From contig NZ_CP049017.1 in NCBI RefSeq assembly GCF_014236795.1, forward strand, positions 4,680,642-4,744,641: a DNA stretch of 64,000 bases, read 5' to 3'. Source of the stretch: Xanthomonas theicola (GTDB lineage: Bacteria; Pseudomonadota; Gammaproteobacteria; Xanthomonadales; Xanthomonadaceae). Below, piece by piece: positions 8,136 through 16,594 of the stretch. The notes beneath the pieces were generated by a model. That model was not told the DNA's origin. It did no database searches and saw only the letters and a list, made by a program, of their open reading frames with translations. Within the stretch, counting starts at the first letter, position 1. Each line of letters starts with the position of its first letter. Both the position numbers and the translations under genes were made by a program.

Positions 8136-9113
8136 CTACGGAAGCGACCTGCGCGCGGCCAACTGCGCGCACAGCGCGACCGCTGCGAACAGGCTGGACG
8201 GATCGGCAACGCCGTGTCCGGCCAACTCCAGCGCGGTGCCGTGGTCGACCGCCACCCGCGGGTAGGGCAGGCCCAGGGTCAGGTTCACCGCCTGCTCGAA
8301 GCCGCTGTACTTGAGCACCGGCAGGCCCTGGTCGTGGTACATCGCCAGCACCGCATCGACGCCGGCCAGTTTCTGCGGCAGGAACGCGGTGTCGGCCGGC
8401 AGCGGACCGCGCAGGCGCATGCCTTCGGCGCGCAATGCGTCGAGCACCGGATGCATGACATCGATCTCCTCGCGCCCGAGATGGCCGTCCTCGCCGGCGT
8501 GCGGATTCAGCCCGAGCACCGCGATGGCCGGTGCGGCGATGCCGAACTCGGTGCGCAGCGCGGCGTGGGTGATGCGCAGGCAGCGTTCCAGCAAGGCGGG
8601 GGTGAGCGCATCGGCAACCGCGCGCAGCGGCAGGTGGGTGGTGGCCAGGGCCACGCGCACGACGTCGTTGGCCAGCATCATCACCACCTCGCGCCCGGCG
8701 TGGCGGGCGAGCAGCTCGGTGGTGCCGGTGTAGGCGATGCCGCCGGCGTTGATCGCGGCCTTGTGCACCGGGCCGGTGACCAGGCCGGCGAATTCGCCGC
8801 GCAGGCAGGCGTCGGCGGCCTGGGTCAGCGCGTCGATCACCGCGGCGGCGTTGGCCGGTTCGGTGCGGCCGAAGCGGCTGGGTACGCGGTTGTCGACGGG
8901 CCGCAGGCGCAGGTCGCCGGGGACCTGGGCGCGGGCGGATTCGGGCAGCAACTGCAGCGGCAACGCCAGCGCGGCGGCGGCGCCGCGCAGGGTGGCGGGA
9001 TCGGCGAAGGCCAGCAACCGGCAATCGCGTCGCGGCTGTTGGGCCAGCCGCACGCACAGTTCCGGGCCGATTCCGGCCGGCTCGCCCGGCACCAGCGCGA
9101 GCGAGGGCGGCAC
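8136..9113 (-). CDS. pdxA: 4-hydroxythreonine-4-phosphate dehydrogenase
   Basis: PdxA catalyses the NAD-dependent oxidation of 4-phosphohydroxy-L-threonine in vitamin B6 synthesis. The 325-residue sequence starts PSLALVPGEPAGIGPELC (family N-terminus). It contains the metal-ligand histidine region YTGTTELLARHAGREVVMML near residue 138, LNPHAGEDGHLGREE near residue 202, and AMYHDQGLPVLKYSGFEQAV near residue 257. The start lies 3 bases after the surA stop, so the two are probably cotranscribed. Confidence 0.96.
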   Translation of the reverse strand: MPPSLALVPGEPAGIGPELCVRLAQQPRRDCRLLAFADPATLRGAAAALALPLQLLPESARAQVPGDLRLRPVDNRVPSRFGRTEPANAAAVIDALTQAADACLRGEFAGLVTGPVHKAAINAGGIAYTGTTELLARHAGREVVMMLANDVVRVALATTHLPLRAVADALTPALLERCLRITHAALRTEFGIAAPAIAVLGLNPHAGEDGHLGREEIDVMHPVLDALRAEGMRLRGPLPADTAFLPQKLAGVDAVLAMYHDQGLPVLKYSGFEQAVNLTLGLPYPRVAVDHGTALELAGHGVADPSSLFAAVALCAQLAARRSLP

Positions 9114-9116
9114 CGC

Positions 9117-10490
9117 TCAGGGCTTGGTGGCGGCCGGCACCGGTGCGGCCGGCGCGGTGCTGTCCGCGGCCGGCGCGGCGGCATTGTCGGCGCCGACGCG
9201 CAGGTTCACATAGGCTTCGCCGCGCATTTCCTGCAGGAAGCGATTGTACTCTTCTTCGAGCTTGCGGCGGCCGATGGTCTCGCGGACCTGGGCGCGCTGG
9301 GTGTCGCTGGTCACGTCGGTCTGGCGCGTGGCCACGCGCTGCACGATGTGCCAGCCGGCCTCGGTGCGGAACGGCGGCGAGATCTGGCCGTCGTTCAGGC
9401 CTTCGATCTGGCGGCCGAAATCCGGGCCGAACGCGTCGGCAGGGAACCAGCCCAGGTCGCCGCCCTGGCCGCGGCTGTTGGCGTCCTCGGAGGACTCCTT
9501 GGCCACCGCCTGGAAGTCGGCGCCGCCGGCGATGCGCGCGCGCAGGGTGTCGATCTTGGCCTTGGCGGCTGCGTCCGGCTGCGCTTCGTTGATGCGCACC
9601 AGGATGTGGCGGGCGTGGTATTCGGTGACTGTCTTCTTTTCCGGGTTGGCCGACGCGTCGCGGACCTCGACCAGTTTCAGCAGCTGGAAGCCGCTGGGGC
9701 CACGCAGCGGGCCGGCGACCTGGCCCGGCTTCATGTCGCGGATCAGCTGCGCGAAGGCGTTCGGGATCTCGTCCAGGCTGCGCCAGCCGAGGTCGCCGCC
9801 TTCCAGCGCGTTGGGGCTGTCGGAATAGCGCACCGCGGCCGCGCTGAAATCGATCTCGCCCTTGTCGATCAGGCTCTTGACCCCGTCGATCTTGCCCTGG
9901 CCGGTCTTGATCTGGTCGGCGGTGGCGCCTTCCGGCAGGCCGACCAGGATGTGCGCCAGGTGGTACTGGGTGCCGGTGGCGGCCTGCTGCGCCAGCGCCG
10001 CGTCCACTTCGCTCTCGCTGACGTTGATGCGGCTCTGCGCGAAGCTCTGGCGCAGGCGCTGCACGGTGATCTCGTCGCGCACCGAATTGCGGAAATCGTC
10101 GAACGACATGCCGTCGGCGGCGAGCTTCTTGCGCAGGCCGTCCACGTCGGCGCCGTTCTGCTGGGCGATGCTGCCGATGGCCCGGTTCAGCTCGTCGTCG
10201 CCGACGCGGATGCCGGTGCTGTTGGCGCGGGCGACCTGCAGCTTGACCAGCACCAGGCGCTCGAGCACCTGCCGTTGCAGCACGTTGTCCGGCGGCAGCT
10301 GCGCTTCGCGGCCGGCATATTGCGCCTTCACGTTGCGAACGGCACGATCCAGCTCGCTCTGCAGCACGACATCTTCGTCGACGACCGCGGCGATGCGGTC
10401 CAGCGGTTGGGTTTGTTGCGCAGCGGCCGGAGCGGATACGCCGACGATCGCCAGGAAGGCGGCGAGGACAGCAGAAAGGGTATCGGTCAT
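9117..10490 (-). CDS. surA: Periplasmic peptidyl-prolyl isomerase/chaperone SurA
   Basis: SurA escorts unfolded outer-membrane proteins, including LptD, through the periplasm. The 457-residue product has a Sec signal peptide ending SAPAAAQQ, an N-terminal chaperone region beginning LDRIAAVVDEDVVLQSELDRA, and two parvulin domains. The first lies around residues 175-275 (YHLAHILVGLPEGA) and the second around 285-390 (YHARHILVRI). A C-terminal helix and an Ala/Pro tail follow. The ATG at 10490 overlaps the lptD stop (ATGA), so client and chaperone are translationally coupled. Confidence 0.96.
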   Translation of the reverse strand: MTDTLSAVLAAFLAIVGVSAPAAAQQTQPLDRIAAVVDEDVVLQSELDRAVRNVKAQYAGREAQLPPDNVLQRQVLERLVLVKLQVARANSTGIRVGDDELNRAIGSIAQQNGADVDGLRKKLAADGMSFDDFRNSVRDEITVQRLRQSFAQSRINVSESEVDAALAQQAATGTQYHLAHILVGLPEGATADQIKTGQGKIDGVKSLIDKGEIDFSAAAVRYSDSPNALEGGDLGWRSLDEIPNAFAQLIRDMKPGQVAGPLRGPSGFQLLKLVEVRDASANPEKKTVTEYHARHILVRINEAQPDAAAKAKIDTLRARIAGGADFQAVAKESSEDANSRGQGGDLGWFPADAFGPDFGRQIEGLNDGQISPPFRTEAGWHIVQRVATRQTDVTSDTQRAQVRETIGRRKLEEEYNRFLQEMRGEAYVNLRVGADNAAAPAADSTAPAAPVPAATKP

Positions 10491-12886
10491 GGAATCAGGT
10501 TCGGATCGTAATCGTCCGGATTGGTCGTGGTGTTGCCGGGCGGGACCAAGTACAGATCGTCGCGGTTGTAGCCGAGAATAGCACGACGCAAAACGCGATT
10601 CGTGTCCTGGCCCAGCGAGGAAAGTCCCTTCAGCACGAACTCGAGCTGGAGCGCGGTGTCCAGGTCGCCTTCGCGGTTGCGCACGTAGCGCCGCGCCAGC
10701 GCGCGCACGCTCAGGCAGCAGCTGTCCCACTGCACGCCGGCGATGACTTCCAGCGGCTTGTGGTCCGCCAGCGAATAGTAGTGGCGGCCGACCACGCTCC
10801 AGGTGGGGTTGATCGGATACAGGAACGACAGGTCGGTCTGCTCCAGCAGATCGCGGCGGAAGCGGTAGCTCAGGTTGACGATGCCGTCGCCCGGCAACAG
10901 GTAGCGGGTGCGGAAGCTGGCCAGGTCCTTGCGCCGGTACTTGGGATCCCACTGGTAGGTGGTGCCCAGCGTCCAGCGATCGTTGATCATATAGTTGGCG
11001 TCGGCGACCCAGGCCGACTTGCCCTGCTCGATGGTGGTGTCGCTGCCCGGCAGGCTGGTCCTGGAATCGCTGAAGTACAGGATCTGGCCGGCGCTGACCG
11101 ACAGTTTTTCCCTGCCGTCGTCCTCGCGCAGCAGGCGCGAACTCAGCGCCAGCGTCATCTGGTTGGCGTCGTTCTGGCGATCTGCGCCGGTATAGCGCGA
11201 ATCGCGGAACAGCTGGCCCCAGCTGAAGGTGAACTCGCGCGTATCGAAGATCGGCAGGTCGCTCTGGTTGCGGTACGGCGTGTACAGGTAGAACAGCCGC
11301 GGTTCCAGGGTCTGCAGGTAGCGGGTGCCGCGGAACGCGGTGTCGCGGTCGAAGTACACGCCGGCATCGACGGTGGTGATGGGCAGGCTGCGCGACGGGG
11401 TGGTGCTGCCGTTCAGGGTCGCGGCCAGGTCCTTGTCCAACTGGTAGGCGGTGTAGCGCCAGGCCAGGGCCGGCCTCAGGAACCAGGCGGCGCCGGCCAG
11501 CGGCAGCGCGATGTAGGGCTTGAGGTCCAGGCGCGTGCCGCCGGGCTTCTCTGTGATTACGCCGGTGCGCTCGTAGGTGCCGTCTTGCGTTTTGGCATGG
11601 ATGTCGTCGTGCACGAAGCGCACCGCTTCGGCGTAGATACCGGTTTCGAACAAAGTGCCGAGCGGCTGGCCCCAATTGAAGAACGCGCGCGGCTGACGGT
11701 TGTACGGCAGCGCGTCCTCGGTCAGCGTGTAGTCGGTCAGCTGCCAGCGGTCGGCCATCACCCCGCCGGTCCAGGTCTCGCCGGTGCCGTAGACGCCGAC
11801 CGTGCTCTGCAGGTTGGACACCGAGTTGCCGAGCAGGCGCCTGGAGAAGTCTTCCGTATAGCGCTCGTCGCTGACCCAGGCGATGGAGCCGCGCGCCTGC
11901 CAGTGCGTCCCCAGGTTGTGATAGCCCTGGTACTCGAACTTGCCGCGGTCCTTGTCGCGTAGTTTGTCGCTGGGCAGGTACGCGGCCTGGATCTCGCCCT
12001 TGCCGCCGTCGTACAGATAGCGGAACTCGCCGCCGAACATGAAGCCGCGGTTGCTCATGTAGCGCGGATACAGGGTGGCGTCGTAGTTCGGCGCCAGGTT
12101 CAGATAGTAGGGCTGCAGGTAGTCGAAGCCGTTGCGCCCGGAAAAGCCGATCGCCGGGAACAGGAAGCCGCTGGTGCGGCGATCGTCGATCGGGAACTTG
12201 AAGTATGGCGCGTACAGCACCGGCACGTTGCCGATCCTCAGGATCGCGTTGCGCGCGATGCCGAAGCCTTCGTCGTTGTCGACGTCGATCTCCGGCGCAT
12301 TGAGTTCCCACACCCGCTGCGAGGGATCGCATGTGGTGTAGGTGGAGCTGTGCATCTGCCCCAGCGCGCCCTGCAGGTCGACCGAGTCGGCCTTGCCGTT
12401 GCCGCGGCGGTTGATCAGCTGGTAGCGGATATTGCTGATCTTGTGGCTGCCGGTATCCTGGTTGCCCTCAGCCCGGTCGGCGACCAAGCGGATCGACGCG
12501 TCCTGGTAGCGCACGTGGCCCTCGGCGATGTAGTTGCCGGTCTCGGTGTCCACGCGCAGGCTGTCGGTGCCCATGAACTGATCGCCGCGCTTGAGTGCCA
12601 CGTTGCCCGTGTAGTTCGGGACGGTCGTGGTGCCCGACAGCTGGTCGCCCTCGATATCGGTCGGTTGCTGGTCGCGGGTCGCCGCGAGCTTTGGATCGAT
12701 CCGCGGCGCATCGTCGAACTTGGGCAGCACGTCCGCGGTCGGACACAGGCCCCAGTTGGGCGGCTTGTCGGCCGCCATCGCCGGCAGGCAGAGGGCGATG
12801 CTGAACGGAAGGGGGAGCAGGCGGAGGGCTCGGCGCACGCGCGTCAGGTATCGGGCTAAAACGACCGCTAGCTTGCCCCATCCCAT
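10487..12886 (-). CDS. lptD: LPS-assembly outer-membrane protein LptD
   Basis: LptD forms the outer-membrane barrel that, with LptE, inserts lipopolysaccharide into the outer leaflet. The ATG at 12886 gives 799 residues with a signal peptide ending CLPAMAADK. The N-terminal OstA-like jellyroll spans about residues 65-200 (DQLSGTTTVPNYTGNVALKR). The barrel begins with the PVLYAPYFKFPIDDRR region near residue 230. A conserved tandem Cys pair (WDSCCLSVRAL) lies near the C-terminus, as in family members that form inter-domain disulphides. It is the first gene of the lptD-surA-pdxA-rsmA-apaG-apaH operon. Confidence 0.95.
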   Translation of the reverse strand: MGWGKLAVVLARYLTRVRRALRLLPLPFSIALCLPAMAADKPPNWGLCPTADVLPKFDDAPRIDPKLAATRDQQPTDIEGDQLSGTTTVPNYTGNVALKRGDQFMGTDSLRVDTETGNYIAEGHVRYQDASIRLVADRAEGNQDTGSHKISNIRYQLINRRGNGKADSVDLQGALGQMHSSTYTTCDPSQRVWELNAPEIDVDNDEGFGIARNAILRIGNVPVLYAPYFKFPIDDRRTSGFLFPAIGFSGRNGFDYLQPYYLNLAPNYDATLYPRYMSNRGFMFGGEFRYLYDGGKGEIQAAYLPSDKLRDKDRGKFEYQGYHNLGTHWQARGSIAWVSDERYTEDFSRRLLGNSVSNLQSTVGVYGTGETWTGGVMADRWQLTDYTLTEDALPYNRQPRAFFNWGQPLGTLFETGIYAEAVRFVHDDIHAKTQDGTYERTGVITEKPGGTRLDLKPYIALPLAGAAWFLRPALAWRYTAYQLDKDLAATLNGSTTPSRSLPITTVDAGVYFDRDTAFRGTRYLQTLEPRLFYLYTPYRNQSDLPIFDTREFTFSWGQLFRDSRYTGADRQNDANQMTLALSSRLLREDDGREKLSVSAGQILYFSDSRTSLPGSDTTIEQGKSAWVADANYMINDRWTLGTTYQWDPKYRRKDLASFRTRYLLPGDGIVNLSYRFRRDLLEQTDLSFLYPINPTWSVVGRHYYSLADHKPLEVIAGVQWDSCCLSVRALARRYVRNREGDLDTALQLEFVLKGLSSLGQDTNRVLRRAILGYNRDDLYLVPPGNTTTNPDDYDPNLIP

Positions 12887-12953
12887 GCATGGGGGCAATG
12901 AAGGCGTGCCCCGGGGCAGCGGGCCGGATTCATCCCCCGCCCCCCGCGCGGGT

Positions 12954-13859
12954 TCAGCGCAACGCGTCGACGTGGGCGATGCTGCATTCGCGCAGCGCCT
13001 GCAGGTCGTAGCCGCCCTCCAGCAACGACACCACCCGGCCCCGCGCATGCCGTTCGGCCACTGCGCGCAGTTCCGCGGTGAGCCAGACGAAGTCCTCGGT
13101 TTCCAGCATCAGGTCGGCCAGTGGGTCGCGCATGTGCGCATCGAAGCCGGCCGAAATCAGCAGCAGTTGCGGCTTGAACGCGTTCAGTAGCGGCAGCATC
13201 TGGTCGGCCCAGGTGTTGCGGAAGCGGAAGCCGCCGCTGCCCGGCGGCAGCAGCGCGTTGTGCACGTTGCCGACGCCGCGGTCGTGGACCCCGCCCGAAT
13301 GCGGGAACAGTCCGGACTGGTGGGTGCTGAGGTAGTGCACGCGCGGGTCGCGCTCGAAGATCGCCTGGGTGCCGTTGCCGTGATGCACATCGAAATCGAC
13401 GATGGCAATGCGTTCCAGTCCGTGCGTGTCGCGGGCATGGGCGGTGGCCACGGCGACGTTGTTGAACAGGCAGAAGCCCATCGCGGTGGCGGCGGTGGCA
13501 TGGTGGCCGGGCGGGCGCACCGCGCAGAACGCGGTGTCGGTCTCGCCGCGCATCACCGCGTCCACCGCGGCCAACCCGGCCCCGGCGGCACGCAGCGCCG
13601 CGGCGCGCGAACCCGGCGAGATCGCCGTGTCCACGTCGAGCATGCGCTTGCCGTCGATATCGGCCAGGACGTTGTCGATCAACTCGCGTTCGTGGACCCG
13701 GGCCAGGTCGCCGCGCTTGGCCAGCGGCGCCTCGCGCCATTCCAGTTCCGGAAAGGCCTCGCGCAGCGCGGCGGTGATGGACAGCAGCCGCTCCGGCCGC
13801 TCCGGATGCGCCGGGCCCGGTTCATGGCCCAGGCAGGCGGGATGGGTGTAGATCAGCAT
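12954..13859 (-). CDS. Histone-deacetylase family hydrolase (acetoin utilisation/HDAC-like)
   Basis: This is a 301-residue zinc-dependent deacetylase-fold enzyme. Visible signatures are GHEPGPAHPERPERLL at the N-terminus, AVRPPGHHATAATAMGFC near residue 125 (catalytic His pair), IAIVDFDVHHGNGTQ near residue 155 (zinc-binding Asp and His), and LISAGFDAHMRDPLADL near residue 235 (second zinc Asp). Bacterial relatives deacetylate polyamines, acetoin-related compounds or proteins, and the substrate cannot be inferred here. The start is the ATG at 13859. It lies between the adenosyltransferase gene and lptD on the same strand. Confidence 0.92.
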   Translation of the reverse strand: MLIYTHPACLGHEPGPAHPERPERLLSITAALREAFPELEWREAPLAKRGDLARVHERELIDNVLADIDGKRMLDVDTAISPGSRAAALRAAGAGLAAVDAVMRGETDTAFCAVRPPGHHATAATAMGFCLFNNVAVATAHARDTHGLERIAIVDFDVHHGNGTQAIFERDPRVHYLSTHQSGLFPHSGGVHDRGVGNVHNALLPPGSGGFRFRNTWADQMLPLLNAFKPQLLLISAGFDAHMRDPLADLMLETEDFVWLTAELRAVAERHARGRVVSLLEGGYDLQALRECSIAHVDALR

Positions 13860-13891
13860 GCCCCCCCCGGTCCGCGCGCCGCCGCTGTCGC

Positions 13892-14446
13892 TCAGGCCTG
13901 GCGGCGGTCGTGGCGCCACAGCACTTCGCCCTGGCCGTCGGCCCTGGCCAGTACCCGCGCCAAGACGAACAGCAGGTCGGACAGTCGGTTGAGGTAGCGC
14001 ACCGCCTGCGGCCGTACCGTGTCCTGGCGCGCCAGCGCCACCGTCTCGCGCTCGGCGCGGCGCACGATCGTGCGGGCCAAGTGGCAGCGCGCCGCGGCGT
14101 CGCCGCCGGCCGGCAGGATGAAGTCCTGCAGCGCCGGCAAGGTGTCGTTGTAGCGGTCCAGGTGCCGTTCCAGCGCGTCGACGTCGGCGTCGTGGATCGC
14201 CGCGTGGCCGGGGATGCACAGCTCGCCGCCGAGGTCGAACAACTGGTGTTGGATCGCGGTCAGCAGGCTGCGCACGTCGTCGGCGAGCGGGCTGGCCAGG
14301 ACCACGCCGATCGCCGAGTTGGCCTCGTCGACGGTGCCGTAGGCGGCCACCCGCGCCGAATCCTTGCCGACCCGGTTGCCGTCGCCCAGGCCGGTGCTGC
14401 CGTCGTCGCCGGTGCGGGTATAGATCTTGGAAAGACGGTTGCCCAT
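13892..14446 (-). CDS. Cob(I)yrinic acid a,c-diamide / cobalamin adenosyltransferase (PduO type)
   Basis: The 184-residue PduO-type ATP:co(I)rrinoid adenosyltransferase makes adenosylcobalamin. The ATP-binding N-terminus reads IYTRTGDDGSTGLGDGNRV, followed by AAYGTVDEANSAIG near residue 35. The C-terminal signature ARTIVRRAERETVALAR and the RYLNRLSDLLFVLAR stretch are both intact. The stop of the upstream membrane-protein gene lies 18 bases before its start, suggesting cotranscription and possibly a shared cobalamin function. Confidence 0.94.
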   Translation of the reverse strand: MGNRLSKIYTRTGDDGSTGLGDGNRVGKDSARVAAYGTVDEANSAIGVVLASPLADDVRSLLTAIQHQLFDLGGELCIPGHAAIHDADVDALERHLDRYNDTLPALQDFILPAGGDAAARCHLARTIVRRAERETVALARQDTVRPQAVRYLNRLSDLLFVLARVLARADGQGEVLWRHDRRQA

Positions 14447-14464
14447 CGCCGGCGATGACCCGGC

Positions 14465-15049
14465 TCAGTGGCCGACGGGCTGGCCGCGCTGGCCCAGCCG
14501 CGCCAGTTGTTCGACGCCCGACTGGATCGCCGCGGCCAGCGCGGTGTACAGCGCCGCGCTGCCCAGATACGGCGGCAGCCAGTCGCTGTAGTTCCGCCAC
14601 CAGCCGGCCACGGTCGGGTTCGGCACGCTGCGGCTGATCCAATAGAAGCTGCCCTGCGCGATCAGGTGGCACACCGCCACCGCGAGCACCAGGCTGGCCG
14701 CCGCCAGGCCCAGCGCGCGCCAGTCGGCGCCACGGTAGCGCCGTGCCAGCCAATTGCCGCCGGACCACAGCGCGAAATAGGCCGGGATCAGGCACCAGTA
14801 GGCTGGCGACACGCAATAGTGTTGCCAGAAGCTCAGGCCCTGGCCGCGGATCACCAGGTAGTCGACCAGCACCGCCAGCGCCATCAGCAGCGGGAACGCC
14901 CAGCGGGTCCAGCCGCGCAGGTAGAAGCCGCCGATGAAGAACACCGCCCAGGAGGCGTCCGGAATCGCGCCGAAGTGGTTGATGCGGGTCGCGGCCAGCA
15001 GCGATGCCAGCAGGAGCAGGGCGGGGAGGCGGTGACTGGAGGGCGTCAT
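14465..15049 (-). CDS. Conserved inner-membrane protein (DUF6580-like)
   Basis: This 194-residue protein has about five hydrophobic helices. The start at 15049 gives a short polar N-terminus and a first helix PALLLLASLLAATR. The motif RINHFGAIPDASWAVFFIGG near residue 21 resembles DUF6580-type membrane proteins, some of which are found near corrinoid genes. It lies 18 bases upstream of a cobalamin adenosyltransferase in the same direction. A role in corrinoid uptake is therefore possible but is only inferred from context. I found no cobalamin riboswitch boxes upstream. Confidence 0.8.
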   Translation of the reverse strand: MTPSSHRLPALLLLASLLAATRINHFGAIPDASWAVFFIGGFYLRGWTRWAFPLLMALAVLVDYLVIRGQGLSFWQHYCVSPAYWCLIPAYFALWSGGNWLARRYRGADWRALGLAAASLVLAVAVCHLIAQGSFYWISRSVPNPTVAGWWRNYSDWLPPYLGSAALYTALAAAIQSGVEQLARLGQRGQPVGH

Positions 15050-15379
15050 GGCGGGCGGGCACCGGTGCGGAGACCGCCATTCTACTGGAAGCGCGGCGCA
15101 CGGAAGCGAGACGGCGCGTCCGCGTGCGCCGCGTGCGCCGCGGCGCACGCGTGGCGCGTCCGCAATACGACAGCAGGGCCCGGTCGACGTCGCTCTCGAG
15201 ATCGGTCGATGCCAGGGTCAGGCCCAGCCCGGCACCTCTTCCCTGGTCGCCAGCCAGTCGCCCGGCCATTGCTGGGCGTTCCGCTCGATCATGGACGGAT
15301 CGGCGCTGGTGCCGGTCCGATGGCGTGGGCGCCGCAGTCCGATCACCGGCGATGCGGGTGCCGGTCGTATCATGACCGG
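15050..15379. other. Intergenic region without a supported gene (divergent junction)
   Basis: These 330 bases separate the minus-strand membrane-protein gene from ubiH. Open frames crossing it are extensions of neighbouring shadow frames and are rich in Arg/Ala. A 24-codon minus-strand frame at 15218-15292 has no ribosome site. Promoters for both flanking genes should lie here, but I could not recognise convincing -35/-10 pairs. Confidence 0.6.
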
Positions 15380-16594
15380 ATGAGCAAACCACACGACGTA
15401 GTGATCGTCGGCGGCGGCCTGGTCGGCGCCAGCCTGGCCATCGCGCTGGACCGTCTGGCGGTGGACGTGGGTCTGGTCGAGGCCGCGCCGCCGGGCGCGC
15501 TGCCGCCGGTGTTCGACCAGCGCAACCTCAGCTTCGCCGCGGCCACGGTCAACGCGCTCGGCGCGCTGGGAGTGATGCAGCGGCTGCGTGCGCCGACCGG
15601 GCCGATCCGTCGCATCCACGTCAGCCGCGCCGGCGATTTCGGCCGCGTGCCGCTGGCCGCGGCCGATTACGGGCGCGAGGCGTTCGGGCAGGTGGTGGTG
15701 GCGCGCGACTTCGGCGAGGCGCTGGAGACGCGGCTGGCCGAGGCGGCCCACGTGCGCCGTTACCGGCCGGCGCAGTTCCTGGCGCTGGACGCCGGCGACG
15801 CTCCGTCGCTGCGACATCTGCGCATCGTCCAGGACGGCGCCGCCCAGGTGCTGCAGGCGCGCCTGCTGGTCGGCGCCGACGGCAGCGCCAGCGTGGTGCG
15901 CGGCGCGCTGGGCATCGACGCGGGCCGCCACGATTTCCGCCAGACCCTGTTCGTGGCGCAGGTGCGCGGCAGCCGCCAGCCCGACGGGACCGCCTACGAG
16001 CGTTTCCGCGACGACGGCCCGACCGCGCTGCTGCCGCGCGGCGACCGCCACTACGGCGCGGTCCACGCGGTCGCCGCCGAGCAGGCCGAGGCGGTGGCCG
16101 CGCTCGACGAGGCCGCCTGGCTGCAGCGCCTGCAGGACGCGCTGGGCTGGCGCGTCGGCCGCCTGCTGGGCAGCGGCGAGCGCAGCGCCTACCCGATCGT
16201 GCAGGTGCTGGCCGAGCGCCTGACCGATGCGCGCGCGGTGCTGCTCGGCAACGCCGCGCAGACCCTGCATCCGCTCGGCGCGCAAGGCTTCAACCTGGGC
16301 CTGCGCGATGCGCTGACCCTGGCCGAGCTGATCGAGCGCGACCGCGCCGATCCGGGCGCGCCGGCGCTGCTGCAGCAGTACGTGCAGCGTCGCGAGCAGG
16401 ACCGCCAGCGCACCGTCGCCTTCTCCGGCGGGCTGGCGCGGCTGACCGCCAATCCGGCGCCGCTGCTGCGCCCGCTGCGCAGCCTGGGCCTGCTGGCGGC
16501 GGCGCAGGCCGCGCCGCTGCAGTCGTTCCTGGTCGGCGGCGCGATGGGCTTCCGCGGCGAAGTACCGCAACTGTGCCGGGAGGGGAGGCCATGA
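15380..16594 (+). CDS. ubiH: 2-octaprenyl-6-methoxyphenol hydroxylase family FAD monooxygenase
   Basis: This is a 404-residue flavoprotein hydroxylase of the UbiH/COQ6 family for aerobic ubiquinone ring hydroxylation. The FAD-binding GxGxxG motif is HDVVIVGGGLVGASLAIAL at the N-terminus. The DG motif is ARLLVGADGSASVVR near residue 170, and the GD-like FAD motif is AVLLGNAAQTLHPLGAQGFN near residue 286. The start codon at 15380 has a GA-rich region just upstream. Its stop overlaps the next hydroxylase start (ATGA). Confidence 0.93.
   Translation: MSKPHDVVIVGGGLVGASLAIALDRLAVDVGLVEAAPPGALPPVFDQRNLSFAAATVNALGALGVMQRLRAPTGPIRRIHVSRAGDFGRVPLAAADYGREAFGQVVVARDFGEALETRLAEAAHVRRYRPAQFLALDAGDAPSLRHLRIVQDGAAQVLQARLLVGADGSASVVRGALGIDAGRHDFRQTLFVAQVRGSRQPDGTAYERFRDDGPTALLPRGDRHYGAVHAVAAEQAEAVAALDEAAWLQRLQDALGWRVGRLLGSGERSAYPIVQVLAERLTDARAVLLGNAAQTLHPLGAQGFNLGLRDALTLAELIERDRADPGAPALLQQYVQRREQDRQRTVAFSGGLARLTANPAPLLRPLRSLGLLAAAQAAPLQSFLVGGAMGFRGEVPQLCREGRP

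Noticed and set aside
15218..15292. 24-codon minus-strand frame MIERNAQQWPGDWLATREEV in the ubiH leader
   Set aside because: It reads somewhat like protein but has no ribosome site, no continuation and no neighbour that supports it.
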